This document shows positions 50,798-61,735 of a stretch of DNA of 64,000 nucleotides, piece by piece (the first letter of the stretch is position 1; each line of letters starts with the position of its first letter). Source of the DNA: Palsa-1150 sp036490515 (GTDB lineage Bacteria > Myxococcota_A > Polyangia > Polyangiales > Polyangiaceae); contig DASXDU010000004.1 in the NCBI GenBank assembly GCA_036490515.1, forward strand, positions 1 through 64,000. The letters run 5' to 3'. The translations under genes and the position numbers were made by a program. Below the pieces are notes generated by a model. That model was not told where the DNA came from, ran no database searches, and saw only the letters and a program-made list of their open reading frames with translations.

Positions 50798-51811
50798 TCA
50801 GCCTCCGCACGCCTGCGCGCCCGAGTACTGGCAGGTACCCGCCGTTCCGCCGCTGCCGACGCAGCGTGCGGGGAGGATGCACCCGGGACCATGGACCGCG
50901 TCACACGCATCGCCGTCCGCCGCGGCGGCCGTGCACGTGCCGGGATTCGACCCGCCGGCGCCGGTGCACACGCCCTCGGCGGCGCAGAGCACGGTTTGCC
51001 CGCCGACGTCGGCGCCGCACGGCTGCCCCGCGGCCGCGACCCCGACGGCTTCGCACGACTTGCTCGTTCCGCCGCACGCGAGCCCCGCGTTGCGGTCGCA
51101 CCCGGGGCCGCTCTTCGCCAGAGGATCGCAGGCGACACCGGCCGTCTCCCCCGACGCCTCGCAGGTCCCGGTTGCCCCGGGCGAGGCGTCGGCGCCGACG
51201 CACGTGAGCCCGATTGCGCAAGGAGCACCTTTGCCGCACGCAGCTCCCCGCGCCGCCGGGGAGACGCAGTCCAGGGTGTCTCGTGTGCACGTCAGCGCGG
51301 GGCCGCACGACGTGAGGCCGCTGCACGACATCCCCGGCTTGGGAAGGTTCGTGCACGTCCCGCACGACGCGCCGGGCGCGATCGCGCAGAACCCCGTCTG
51401 GCACTGCCCGTCGATCGCGCACGGACCGCCGTTGGCGATGGGCCCGAGCTGCTGGCGGCACGCGGCGGGCGGGTTCTGCCCGGTCAGGTATTCGTCGCAC
51501 GCCCACGCGGCGTACGCGCCGGCGCACGCCTCGACGGCGGCGGCCGTGTTGCCGGCGAGCGGCTCCGCGAGCGAGTCGGTGCAGTCGGTGGTCTCGCGCG
51601 TCTCGCAGTCGGTCTCGCTGCCGTAGCGAAGCGCGACGTCCGTGGGCGAGCACGCCTGGAGCCGCAGGCAACGCTGCTGGGCGTTGTCGGCGCACGCCTG
51701 GGCGGCAGTGACGCCCGACGCGACCGGGCCGCTCCCCGTGCTGCACGCCACGACCGCCGCGACCGACAGCGTCGTCGCGATCAAACGGCCGTCTCTCAAC
51801 GCCACTCGCAT
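50798..51811 (-). CDS. Cys-rich lipoprotein (Dickkopf-like repeats)
   Basis: A 337-residue lipoprotein (signal IATTLSVAAVVAC, Cys near 23). Residues 30-140 form a helical domain (AAQACADNAQQRCLRLQACS). Residues 140-337 are disulfide-rich units with spacing CxxxGQCQTGFC, CGPALTCTRDTLDCVSPA and CAIGLTCVGADASPG, like eukaryotic Dickkopf/EGF-type modules commonly annotated in myxobacterial surface lipoproteins. It ends 14 bp before the Sel1 gene start, so both are likely co-transcribed. Confidence 0.7.
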   Translation of the reverse strand: MRVALRDGRLIATTLSVAAVVACSTGSGPVASGVTAAQACADNAQQRCLRLQACSPTDVALRYGSETDCETRETTDCTDSLAEPLAGNTAAAVEACAGAYAAWACDEYLTGQNPPAACRQQLGPIANGGPCAIDGQCQTGFCAIAPGASCGTCTNLPKPGMSCSGLTSCGPALTCTRDTLDCVSPAARGAACGKGAPCAIGLTCVGADASPGATGTCEASGETAGVACDPLAKSGPGCDRNAGLACGGTSKSCEAVGVAAAGQPCGADVGGQTVLCAAEGVCTGAGGSNPGTCTAAAADGDACDAVHGPGCILPARCVGSGGTAGTCQYSGAQACGG

Positions 51812-51864
51812 GACGCGCGATGGTACCCCGCTCTGGCCGTCCGCCGCTCTATCCTGGCACCGCC

Positions 51865-53565
51865 ATGCATCCCTTTTTCCCACGCACCAGTCTCGGCGCC
51901 GTGCTCGCTCTCCTCGTCGTCGGCTGCAGCCCCGCCGCGATGGCGCAGGGACCGGCCAGGGACGGCAAGGACGCCAGGCCCGCCGCCAAGGCCGACGCGG
52001 GCCCCGACCCGCAGTTGCCGCGGCACTTCACGCCCGAGGAGACGATCACGACCGGCAGCGTGGTGGTCGCCCGCCAGCGCGTCGACTACAGGGCCATCAC
52101 CGGCACCCTCGTCGTCCACCCCAAGGGGTGGGACGACGTCTCGGCGCGCCTCGACCTCGAGGACAAGGACAGGGACAAGAAGCCCGGCGAGGAGGGCAAG
52201 CCGAAGGTCACCAGCGCCGAGGCGTCGATGTTCTTCGCTGCCTACTTCAAGCAGGGCGTGGCGCCCGAGTCGCGCCCCATCACCTTCCTGTTCAACGGCG
52301 GACCCGGGTCGGCGACGTTCTGGCTGCACATGGGCGCGTTCGGCCCACGGCGCGTGTCGACCCCGGGCGACCGCCACATGCAGGCTGCGCCCTACCCGCT
52401 CGTGAACAACGACGAGAGCCTTCTCGACGTCTCCGACCTCGTCTTCATCGACGCACCCGGCGCGGGTTTCAGCCGCATCGCGGGCCCCGACAAGGAGAAG
52501 GCCTTCTGGGGCGTGGATCCGGATGCGCACGCGTTCGCGGATTTCATCGTCGCGTTCCTCGGCAAGTACGGCCGCTGGAACTCCCCGAAGTACCTCTTCG
52601 GGGAGAGCTACGGGACCACACGCGCGGCGGTGCTCATCCGCGAGCTCGAGACCCACCGCCTCGTCGACTTCAACGGGGTCGTCCTGCTGTCGCAGGCGCT
52701 CGACTTCGGCCTGCTACCGGACGTGCCCGAGACGGAGCCCGGAAACGACGTCGCCTACGAGCTCATGCTCCCCACCTTCGCGGCTACGGCCGCGTACCAC
52801 CACAAGCTCGGGACGGACGTCCCGCAGGAGCTCAAGGCGCTCGTCGCCGAGGTCGAGCACTTCGCCTCCACCGAGTACCTCCTCGCGCTGCAGCAGGGCG
52901 CGGCGCTCCCCGAGGCGGAGCGCGCGCGGATAGCCGCGAGGCTGCACGCGTACACGGGCCTGCCCGTCGAGTACCTGCGGCGGGCGAACCTCCGCATCAC
53001 GGGGGGCGACTTCGAGAAGATGCTCCGCGACGACGGGCTCGAGACGACGGGCCGTCTCGACACACGCTTCTCGGGGCCGGCGATGGATCCGCTCGAGAAG
53101 AATCCCGACTACGACCCGTACACGGCGTCCGTCGCGTCGGCCTACGTCAGCGGGTTCAACGACTACGTTCGGCGCGAGCTCAAGTTCGGGAACGACCGAG
53201 TCTTCAAGCCGTTCGCGGACATCCACGGTCACTGGAGCTTCGAGCACGAGCCGCCCGGCGCCGACGGCCCCACGTTCGGCACCGGGCTGGACGTGCTCGG
53301 CGACCTCGCGAGCGCCATGAAGTACAACCCGAACCTCAAGGTCCTCGCGAACGCGGGGTACTACGACCTCGCGACGCCGTTCTACGAATGCGTGTACGAG
53401 ATGCAGCACCTGCCGATGCCCGACCGGCTGCAGGCGAACATCGAATACCGCTTCTACGAATCCGGGCACATGGTCTACGCGCAGGAAGCATCGCGCCGCG
53501 CCCTCCACGACAACGTGGCGGACTTCGTCCGGAGGACGAGCGGGCCGCTTCCGCCGCGCCGCTAG
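51865..53565 (+). CDS. Serine carboxypeptidase, family S10, exported
   Basis: A 566-residue S10 peptidase, removing C-terminal residues from peptides outside the cytoplasm. Signal with lipobox GAVLALLVVGC (Cys 21). Family motifs: FLFNGGPGSATFWLHMGAFG (oxyanion region), GESYGTTRA with nucleophile Ser 248, the catalytic Asp block NAGYYDLATPF, and the His in ESGHMVYAQE. The N-terminal region includes a charged linker (KADAGPDPQ). A TATCCT hexamer ends 9 nt before the ATG. It may help predatory or saprophytic protein breakdown together with the nearby S46 peptidase. Confidence 0.88.
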   Translation: MHPFFPRTSLGAVLALLVVGCSPAAMAQGPARDGKDARPAAKADAGPDPQLPRHFTPEETITTGSVVVARQRVDYRAITGTLVVHPKGWDDVSARLDLEDKDRDKKPGEEGKPKVTSAEASMFFAAYFKQGVAPESRPITFLFNGGPGSATFWLHMGAFGPRRVSTPGDRHMQAAPYPLVNNDESLLDVSDLVFIDAPGAGFSRIAGPDKEKAFWGVDPDAHAFADFIVAFLGKYGRWNSPKYLFGESYGTTRAAVLIRELETHRLVDFNGVVLLSQALDFGLLPDVPETEPGNDVAYELMLPTFAATAAYHHKLGTDVPQELKALVAEVEHFASTEYLLALQQGAALPEAERARIAARLHAYTGLPVEYLRRANLRITGGDFEKMLRDDGLETTGRLDTRFSGPAMDPLEKNPDYDPYTASVASAYVSGFNDYVRRELKFGNDRVFKPFADIHGHWSFEHEPPGADGPTFGTGLDVLGDLASAMKYNPNLKVLANAGYYDLATPFYECVYEMQHLPMPDRLQANIEYRFYESGHMVYAQEASRRALHDNVADFVRRTSGPLPPRR

Positions 53566-53577
53566 CTGCGCGTCGCG

Positions 53578-53706
53578 TCAGTGCCCGATCGCCTTCAGGC
53601 CGAAGAAGATCACTCCGGCGCCGAGCAGACCGCCGCCCATGAGCAAGTAAAGCAGAGCCCAGCCGGCGGCGAGTACGGGAGACGTGGCAGCGAGTTCCTG
53701 AAACAT
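53578..53706 (-). CDS. Small single-pass membrane protein, 42 residues
   Basis: A 42-residue protein, MFQELAATSPVLAAGWALLY then a Gly-rich hydrophobic run (LLMGGGLLGAGVIFFGL) ending KAIGH. One membrane helix (about 13-37). A near-perfect AGGAGGA ribosome site lies 7 nt upstream of the ATG. It converges with the S10 gene (13 bp) and diverges from the CPBP protease gene (24 bp), whose TAATCT hexamer overlaps this gene's ribosome site. Too short for standard gene calls. Could be a regulator of a neighbouring membrane enzyme; unknown. Confidence 0.6.
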   Translation of the reverse strand: MFQELAATSPVLAAGWALLYLLMGGGLLGAGVIFFGLKAIGH

Positions 53707-53729
53707 GGGATTTTCCTCCTAATCTGCGG

Positions 53730-54461
53730 ATGCCAACCACGCTGAGCAAGACGCCTGCCACGACTCCTCGACGGGAAGAACCGCCGAAAGACGACGAGTC
53801 GCTCGCGCCCGTGTGGCATACGGCGGCGCTCGTCGCGCTGATCGTGGCAGTCGCGCTCGTGGGTACGTTGCTCGGCGCGGCCGCCGCCCCGTCTCATCCC
53901 ACGCAGGGCCGGGCCATCGGCGCGGCCATCTCCCTCGTGCCCTCCATCGTCGTCGGCTGGGGGCTCGTCTTCTACGTCGCACGAGTCGGTCGCCCGAGGA
54001 ACGCCCTCGGGAGCCTCCTCGGACGCGGGTGGCGCCGGCCCGGCGAAGCGGCCACCGACGCCGCCCTGGCTGCCGGCGCGTTCGTCTTGATCGAAGGCAC
54101 GGCGTTCGTCGTGCGTCGGCTTTCCGGTGGCGGCGCAGAGAGCGTCGTCCAGGCCCTTCCTCGAGCGCCCCTCGTGCAGGCGACGTGGGTGGCCTTCGCG
54201 CTCAGCGCCGGCTTCTGCGAGGAGGTCGTCTATCGAGGCTACCTGCGCCGGCAGCTCGCCGCGTTCACTCGCCGCGCCGACGCGGGCATCCTTCTCCAGG
54301 GCGTTCTCTTCGGCGTCGCGCACCTCGATCAGGGCCCCGGGAAGGCGACCCTCGCGGCCTCGTACGGCATCCTTCTCGGCGCCCTCGCCTGGTGGCGACG
54401 GAGCTTGCTCCCGGGCATTCTCTGCCACGTGGCCGTCGACGTGGTCGCCGGCCCCTGGTGA
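53730..54461 (+). CDS. CPBP-family intramembrane metalloprotease
   Basis: A 243-residue membrane protein of the CPBP (Abi/Rce1-like) family with about six hydrophobic segments. Predicted metal and catalytic motifs are CEEVVYRGYLRRQ (Glu-Glu plus Arg, about 160-172), FGVAHLDQG (His) and CHVAVD near the end, matching the EExxxR-H-H/NxxxD family pattern. Known members cleave or process membrane-linked substrates such as CAAX proteins or peptides. Signature order and spacing are intact. TAATCT lies 4 nt before the ATG, predicting a leaderless mRNA. Confidence 0.85.
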   Translation: MPTTLSKTPATTPRREEPPKDDESLAPVWHTAALVALIVAVALVGTLLGAAAAPSHPTQGRAIGAAISLVPSIVVGWGLVFYVARVGRPRNALGSLLGRGWRRPGEAATDAALAAGAFVLIEGTAFVVRRLSGGGAESVVQALPRAPLVQATWVAFALSAGFCEEVVYRGYLRRQLAAFTRRADAGILLQGVLFGVAHLDQGPGKATLAASYGILLGALAWWRRSLLPGILCHVAVDVVAGPW

Positions 54462-54508
54462 CGCCAGGGCGGCTGCAAAGGGTGAGGGTGCGGTGCTAAA
54501 GGAGCGCC

Positions 54509-56590
54509 ATGCCGCGGCTCCGTGCATCGCTCCTGGTCCCCGTCCTCTCCGTGCTCCTCGCGCCGGCGGTCGCGTCCGCAGACGAGGGGATGTGGCCCTT
54601 CGACATGGTGCCCGTGCAGCGCATCGCCAAGGAGCGCGGCGTGACGCTCAGCCAGGACTGGCTCGACCACGTGCGCCTCTCGAGCGTCCGCTTCAACGTG
54701 GGCGGCTCGGGCTCGTTCGTGTCGGCGCACGGCCTCGTCCTCACGAACCACCACGTCGCGTCGGACTGCATCGCGAAGATCGCCAGCGCGTCGCACGACA
54801 CGCTCGAGACGGGGTACCTCGCCGGCAAGGACGGCCCCGAGCTCGCGTGCCCCGACCTCGAGCTCGACCAGCTCCAGTCCATCGAGGACGTGACGCAGCC
54901 GGTCCTCGCCGCCCGCCCGCAGGGCGCATCGGACGTGGACGCCAACAAGGCGATGAAGGCCAAGATGGCGTCGATCGAGAAGGAGTGCCACGACCAGACC
55001 CACCTGCGCTGCGACGTGGTGACGCTCTACGCGGGCGCGATGTACCGCCTCTACCGCTACCGCCACTTCGAGGACGTGCGGCTCGTCTTCGCCCCCGAGC
55101 AGACGATCGCGTTCTTCGGGGGCGATCCGGACAACTTCAACTACCCGCGCTTCGACCTCGACATGGCGGTCTTCCGCGTTTTCGAGAACGGCCATCCGCT
55201 CGACTCCTCCGGCTTCTTCCTCAAGTGGAGCGCGCAGGGACCGAAGGACGGCGACGTCGTCTTCACCTCGGGCCACCCCGGGAAGACCGATCGCGACGAC
55301 ACGATGACCCAGCTCGAGACGCTGCGCGACGTCGTCTACGCGCGACGCCTCGCGTACTTGAAGGCCGTGCACACGGACGTGATCGCGTACGGCAAGCAAG
55401 GGAAGGAGCCCGCACGCCAGGCCAAGGAGCTCGTCTTCGGAGTCGAGAACGCTCTCAAGGCGTACACGGGTTTCGAGGATTCCTTGCACGACGCGGCCGC
55501 GATGGCGCACAAGGCCGAGGAAGAGAAGCGGATCCGCGCGGGCGTCGACGCGAACGCCGACCTGAAGGCGAAGCTCGGCGGGACCTGGGACGAGGTCGCA
55601 CGCGTCCAGAAGGTGTACGCGGACCTGGTCCCTCGGTTCGACGCGCTCGAGGCGGCCGCGCGTGGGGCGCTGCTCGGCGACGTTCGCGCGCTCGTCCGCC
55701 TTCCGGCCCAGCGCGCCCTGCCGAACGACCAGCGACTGCCGGAGTATCGCGAAACGAAGCTCGACGAGCTCCGCACGCACGTCCTCGCGTCCTCGGCGCT
55801 CTACCCGGGCGTCGAGGAGGCCTGGGTAAAGGAGTGGCTGTCTCTCCTGACGAAGGCGCTGGGCGACAAGGACCCGGCCGTGCGGGCGATCCTCGCCGGC
55901 CGGACGCCCGAGCGCGCCGCGCGCGACATGGTCGCCCAGACGCGCGTCTACGACGTGTACGCCCGGCGCGCGCTCTGGGAGGGTGGGCAGGCGGCCGTCG
56001 ACGCGTCGACCGACCCGCTCGTCGTCGCGATGCGGTCGCTCGAACCGCGCGCGATCTCGGTCCGCAAGGAGATGGACGACGCGGTCGAGGCCCCGATGCG
56101 GGCCCTCGGGCGCAAGGTGGCCGAAGCGAAGTTCGCGGTCGAGGGGACGAGCGTCGCGCCCGACGCGACGTTCACGCTGCGCCTCTCTCCGGGCGTCGTC
56201 CGCGGGTACGAGATGGGCGGAAGGCACGTGCCCTGGTCGACGGACTTCGCGGGCCTCTTCAGGCACGCGACCGGCGCCACCCCGTACCTCACTCTCCCGC
56301 CGCGATGGGCCGCCGCGAAGAGCCGACTCGGGCCGCACACGCCGTTCGACTTCGTCTCCACCAACGACATCGTCGGCGGCAACTCGGGGAGCCCCGTCGT
56401 CGGCGCCTCGGGCGAGATCGTGGGCCTCATCTTCGATGGGAATCTGCCGAGCCTCGGCTATCGCTTCGCGTACCAGGACGTCACGGCGCGCGCCGTCAGC
56501 GTCGACACGGCCGCCATGCTCGAGGCGCTGCGCGTCGTCTACGGAGCGGATTCCCTCGCAGGCGAGCTCGCTGGGGGGGCTGCCCGGTAA
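54509..56590 (+). CDS. S46-family dipeptidyl-peptidase
   Basis: A 693-residue exported peptidase of family S46 (DPP7/DPP11 type), which releases dipeptides from oligopeptide N-termini in the periplasm. Signal VLSVLLAPAVASA (cut near 24). The chymotrypsin-like catalytic pieces are GSGSFVSAHGLVLTNHHV with the His at 81-82, the central helical insertion (about 230-500) and GGNSGSPVVGASGEIVGL with the nucleophile Ser. The FAPEQTIAFFGGDPDNFNYP segment is typical of the family. It lies downstream of the S10 and CPBP protease genes on the same strand. Confidence 0.9.
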   Translation: MPRLRASLLVPVLSVLLAPAVASADEGMWPFDMVPVQRIAKERGVTLSQDWLDHVRLSSVRFNVGGSGSFVSAHGLVLTNHHVASDCIAKIASASHDTLETGYLAGKDGPELACPDLELDQLQSIEDVTQPVLAARPQGASDVDANKAMKAKMASIEKECHDQTHLRCDVVTLYAGAMYRLYRYRHFEDVRLVFAPEQTIAFFGGDPDNFNYPRFDLDMAVFRVFENGHPLDSSGFFLKWSAQGPKDGDVVFTSGHPGKTDRDDTMTQLETLRDVVYARRLAYLKAVHTDVIAYGKQGKEPARQAKELVFGVENALKAYTGFEDSLHDAAAMAHKAEEEKRIRAGVDANADLKAKLGGTWDEVARVQKVYADLVPRFDALEAAARGALLGDVRALVRLPAQRALPNDQRLPEYRETKLDELRTHVLASSALYPGVEEAWVKEWLSLLTKALGDKDPAVRAILAGRTPERAARDMVAQTRVYDVYARRALWEGGQAAVDASTDPLVVAMRSLEPRAISVRKEMDDAVEAPMRALGRKVAEAKFAVEGTSVAPDATFTLRLSPGVVRGYEMGGRHVPWSTDFAGLFRHATGATPYLTLPPRWAAAKSRLGPHTPFDFVSTNDIVGGNSGSPVVGASGEIVGLIFDGNLPSLGYRFAYQDVTARAVSVDTAAMLEALRVVYGADSLAGELAGGAAR

Positions 56591-56659
56591 GGCCCGCGGC
56601 CGTTTTCGCCCCTCGTTCGCCCGTTGCCACGGGCATGTCGTAGGATTGTCGGACGGCCA

Positions 56660-58147
56660 ATGCGTGCTCGCGACGTCGCAGAGCTCGCCGAAGGGGTGAA
56701 CCTTCTCGAGCGATACTCGATCATCGACCACATCGGTGGTGGCGGGATGGCGACCATCTACCGCGCGCACGACTCACGGCTCGATCGCGTCGTCTGCGTG
56801 AAGCTCCTGCGCAACGTCATCGAGGGGTCGGGCAGCGGCGGCGTCGTGTACCAGGCCACGTACACGCACTTCCTCCAGGAGGCCCGCTCGCTCTCCAAGC
56901 TGGCGCACCCCAACACGCTCCGCATCTACGACTTCGGGTTCCTGACCCTCGAGGGGGAGGACGAGGGGAACGTCGCCCCGCGCCCTTTCCAGATCTCGGA
57001 GTTCCTCGACGGGGGAAACCTGGAGACGTACGTCCGCGCGCGCGGAGCTCTCAAGCCCGTCGAGGTCCTCGCGATCCTCGACCGCATCGCCAGTGCGACG
57101 GCGGAGGCGCACGGTGCGGGCATCCTTCACCGCGACATCAAGCCTTCGAACATCCTCTTCTCGCGCGTCGGCGACGTCCTCATGCCCAAGCTCGCGGACT
57201 TCGGCATCGCGCGCGCCATCCGGCGCCAACCTCGCCAGGGCGAGACCGAGGACTCGATCGAGGTCGTCCCGGTGGTCCCGCTCTTCTCGCCGCGCTGGGC
57301 TGCGCCCGAGCAGCTCCGGAGCGTCGAAGAGGGGCCCGCCACGGACGTGTACGCGCTCGGGCTCGTCGTCGCCTTCATGCTCCAGGGTCGCGCGCTCTTC
57401 GAGGTCCCCGACGTGACGTCGACCTTCACCGATCGTGCGAAGGGCGACGTCTTCGTGCGCGAGCGGCTCGCCCTGCATCCGCTCGCGCCCGAGGTCGCGC
57501 GGGTCCTGGCCGATGCGCTCCGCGCCGATCCGGCGACGCGCACGCGGACCCCGTTCGACTTCTACGAGGCCCTCTCGCGGGCGTTCGGTACGCCGCGAGC
57601 TTCCCTCCCCTCGCCGGTCGCCCATTCGGGGGGCGTCCCCTCGCTCCGGCCGCCGCGCGCGTCGTCCGAGTCCATCACCGTCGAGGCGACCTTCGACGAC
57701 GTCCGTGGTGCGGGTCAGGCCATCGCCCCACCCGAGCGGTGGCTCGACGTCGCCGGCCGGCGCGTACGCATCGTCGAGACCCACGAGAAGCTCGACCTCG
57801 CCATCCCGACGATGCGGGGGGTCGACGTCCGCTTCCGCATCACGCTCCTGCCGACGCGCGGCCCGCTGCGCGTGAACCTCAAGGGCCTCAACTGCTTCGT
57901 GGCCCGCCCCGGGGGCGCCTACAGCTCTGCCCTCACGGCCGAGGTCGACGGCTCCGCGGACTTCTTGTCGACCCAGAAGGAACACCTGGGGACGCTTTCC
58001 TGGTCTTTCGGCCTGATTCGCGGCCCCGGACGCGTCTTCCCGGTTTCGCAGGGCGAGCTCGTGGTACCCTTCCCGCAGGGTCACCAGGCGCTTGCGCTGG
58101 AGCTCGGCGCCGACCGCGAGCTCATCGTGATCTGCCGTCGGGCTTGA
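56660..58147 (+). CDS. Ser/Thr protein kinase (Hanks type)
   Basis: A 495-residue cytoplasmic kinase. Kinase domain about 18-305: glycine loop IGGGGMATIYRA (26-37), Lys 48 in VCVKLL, catalytic loop HRDIKPSN (157-164), DFG (180-182) and an APEQ-type APE motif. The C-terminal 130 residues (after 330) hold a beta-rich domain (RFRITLLPTRGPLRVNLKGL) of unknown role, with no membrane segment or PASTA repeat. The ATG at 56660 follows a TAGGAT hexamer by 13 nt. It is followed 22 bp later by a second kinase gene. Confidence 0.9.
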   Translation: MRARDVAELAEGVNLLERYSIIDHIGGGGMATIYRAHDSRLDRVVCVKLLRNVIEGSGSGGVVYQATYTHFLQEARSLSKLAHPNTLRIYDFGFLTLEGEDEGNVAPRPFQISEFLDGGNLETYVRARGALKPVEVLAILDRIASATAEAHGAGILHRDIKPSNILFSRVGDVLMPKLADFGIARAIRRQPRQGETEDSIEVVPVVPLFSPRWAAPEQLRSVEEGPATDVYALGLVVAFMLQGRALFEVPDVTSTFTDRAKGDVFVRERLALHPLAPEVARVLADALRADPATRTRTPFDFYEALSRAFGTPRASLPSPVAHSGGVPSLRPPRASSESITVEATFDDVRGAGQAIAPPERWLDVAGRRVRIVETHEKLDLAIPTMRGVDVRFRITLLPTRGPLRVNLKGLNCFVARPGGAYSSALTAEVDGSADFLSTQKEHLGTLSWSFGLIRGPGRVFPVSQGELVVPFPQGHQALALELGADRELIVICRRA

Positions 58148-58169
58148 TCCTCGAGGAGAACGCGACCCT

Positions 58170-60170
<2,001 letters not shown>

Positions 60171-60232
60171 GGGCCCGGCGCGAGCATCGCGTTCATCCGC
60201 GCACCGGCGTGTGGTAAGCCCCGGGCCTTCCC

Positions 60233-61735
60233 ATGGCGGAAGGCGAGCAGATCGAGCACGCGGACGGGCGCGTCGAGCTGTCCGAGGGGGTGACACTCTC
60301 CGACGAGCGCCTCTTCAACGAAGACCTCGCGCCGACGCGCGTCGAGCGACGGACGTGGACCACGTACGCGTTCGCCGCGCTCTGGATCAGCATGGCGCAC
60401 TGCATTCCGACGTACATCCTCGCGTCGGGCCTCATCAAGGAGGGGATGAGCTGGTGGCAGGCGGTCGTCACGATCCTGCTGGGCAACTCGATCGTCCTCG
60501 TTCCCATCGTCCTCAACTCGCACGCCGGCACGAAGTACGGCGTCCCCTTCCCCGTCTTCGCGCGCGCGGCGTACGGCGTCTTCGGCGCGAACGTCCCCGC
60601 CGTCATGCGCGCGATCGTCGCCTGTGGATGGTTCGGCATCCAGTGCTGGATCGGCGGGCACGCCCTCCAGCGCTTCCTGGAGGCGCTGTGGTCGGGCTGG
60701 CCCACTGCCCTGGGCACCTCCAGGCCCGGCGGGTACCTCGTCACCGAGTGGGTCTGCTACGCGGTCTTCTGGTCGATCAACATCCTCATCGTCTACCGGG
60801 GGATGGAACTCCTCCGGCGCATCGAGACCTGGGCCGCGCCGTACGTTCTCGTGATGACGACCCTGCTCCTCGTGTGGATCCTCCGCCGGGCCAGCGACCA
60901 GGGCGGCATCGGTGCCGTCGTCGCGACGCCGAGCAAGTTCGCGACCACCGGCGAGTTCCTCGCGGTCTTCGTCCCGAGCGTGACGGCGATGGTCGGCTTC
61001 TGGGCGACGCTCTCGCTCAACATGCCGGACTTCACGCGCTACGGGAGGTCGCAGCGCGAGCAGGTCGTCGGCCAGGTGGTAGCCCTTCCGACGACGATGA
61101 CCGTCTTCGCGACGATGGGCGTCTTCATCACGAGCGCGAGCGCCATCGTCTTCCACGAGACCATCTGGGACCCGATCGACCTCGGCGCACGCCTCGATTC
61201 GCGCTTCCTCGTCGCCGTCGCGGAGCTCACCGCCGTCGTCGCGACGCTCGCGATGAACATCGCTGCGAACGTGGTCTCGCCGGCGAACGACTTCTCGAAC
61301 CTCGCGCCGAGCAAGATCTCCTTCCGGACGGGCGGACTGATCACGGGCGTCGTCGCCACCTTCATGATGCCGTGGAAGCTCCTCGAGAACAGCGACCGCT
61401 ACATCAACGGCTGGCTCCTCGGGTACTCGGGCGGCCTCGGTTCGATCGCCGGGGTGCTCATCTGCGACTACTGGGTCATCCGGAGCAAGCGGCTCGTCCT
61501 CGCGGATCTCTATCGCCGCCAGGGCGCGTACGCCTACGGAGGGAGTGGCGTGAACGTCGCGGCGGTCGTGGCGACGCTCGCCGGCTGCTTCGTCGCGTGG
61601 ATCGGCATCTGGGTGCGGCCGCTCCACTGGCTCTACGACGCCGCGTGGTTCTCGGGGACGCTCACGTCCGGGGCCGTCTACGCGGCCTGGATGTGGGGCA
61701 AGCGACAGCCGGCCACCACGGCTGCTCGCGTGTAG
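60233..61735 (+). CDS. NCS1-family nucleobase:cation symporter
   Basis: A 500-residue, 12-helix transporter of the NCS1 family (Mhp1, PucI, allantoin/uracil/cytosine permeases). Features: N-terminal SDERLFNEDLAPTRVERRTW typical of the cytosolic lead-in, helix 1 WISMAHCIPTYILASGLI, the GTKYGVPFPVFARAAYG region, LSLNMPDFTRYGRS and NVVSPANDFSNLAP. A purine, allantoin or hydantoin substrate is plausible but not decidable by sequence. A TAAGCC hexamer ends 12 nt before the ATG. Its stop abuts the stop of the convergent gene with no gap. Confidence 0.88.
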   Translation: MAEGEQIEHADGRVELSEGVTLSDERLFNEDLAPTRVERRTWTTYAFAALWISMAHCIPTYILASGLIKEGMSWWQAVVTILLGNSIVLVPIVLNSHAGTKYGVPFPVFARAAYGVFGANVPAVMRAIVACGWFGIQCWIGGHALQRFLEALWSGWPTALGTSRPGGYLVTEWVCYAVFWSINILIVYRGMELLRRIETWAAPYVLVMTTLLLVWILRRASDQGGIGAVVATPSKFATTGEFLAVFVPSVTAMVGFWATLSLNMPDFTRYGRSQREQVVGQVVALPTTMTVFATMGVFITSASAIVFHETIWDPIDLGARLDSRFLVAVAELTAVVATLAMNIAANVVSPANDFSNLAPSKISFRTGGLITGVVATFMMPWKLLENSDRYINGWLLGYSGGLGSIAGVLICDYWVIRSKRLVLADLYRRQGAYAYGGSGVNVAAVVATLAGCFVAWIGIWVRPLHWLYDAAWFSGTLTSGAVYAAWMWGKRQPATTAARV

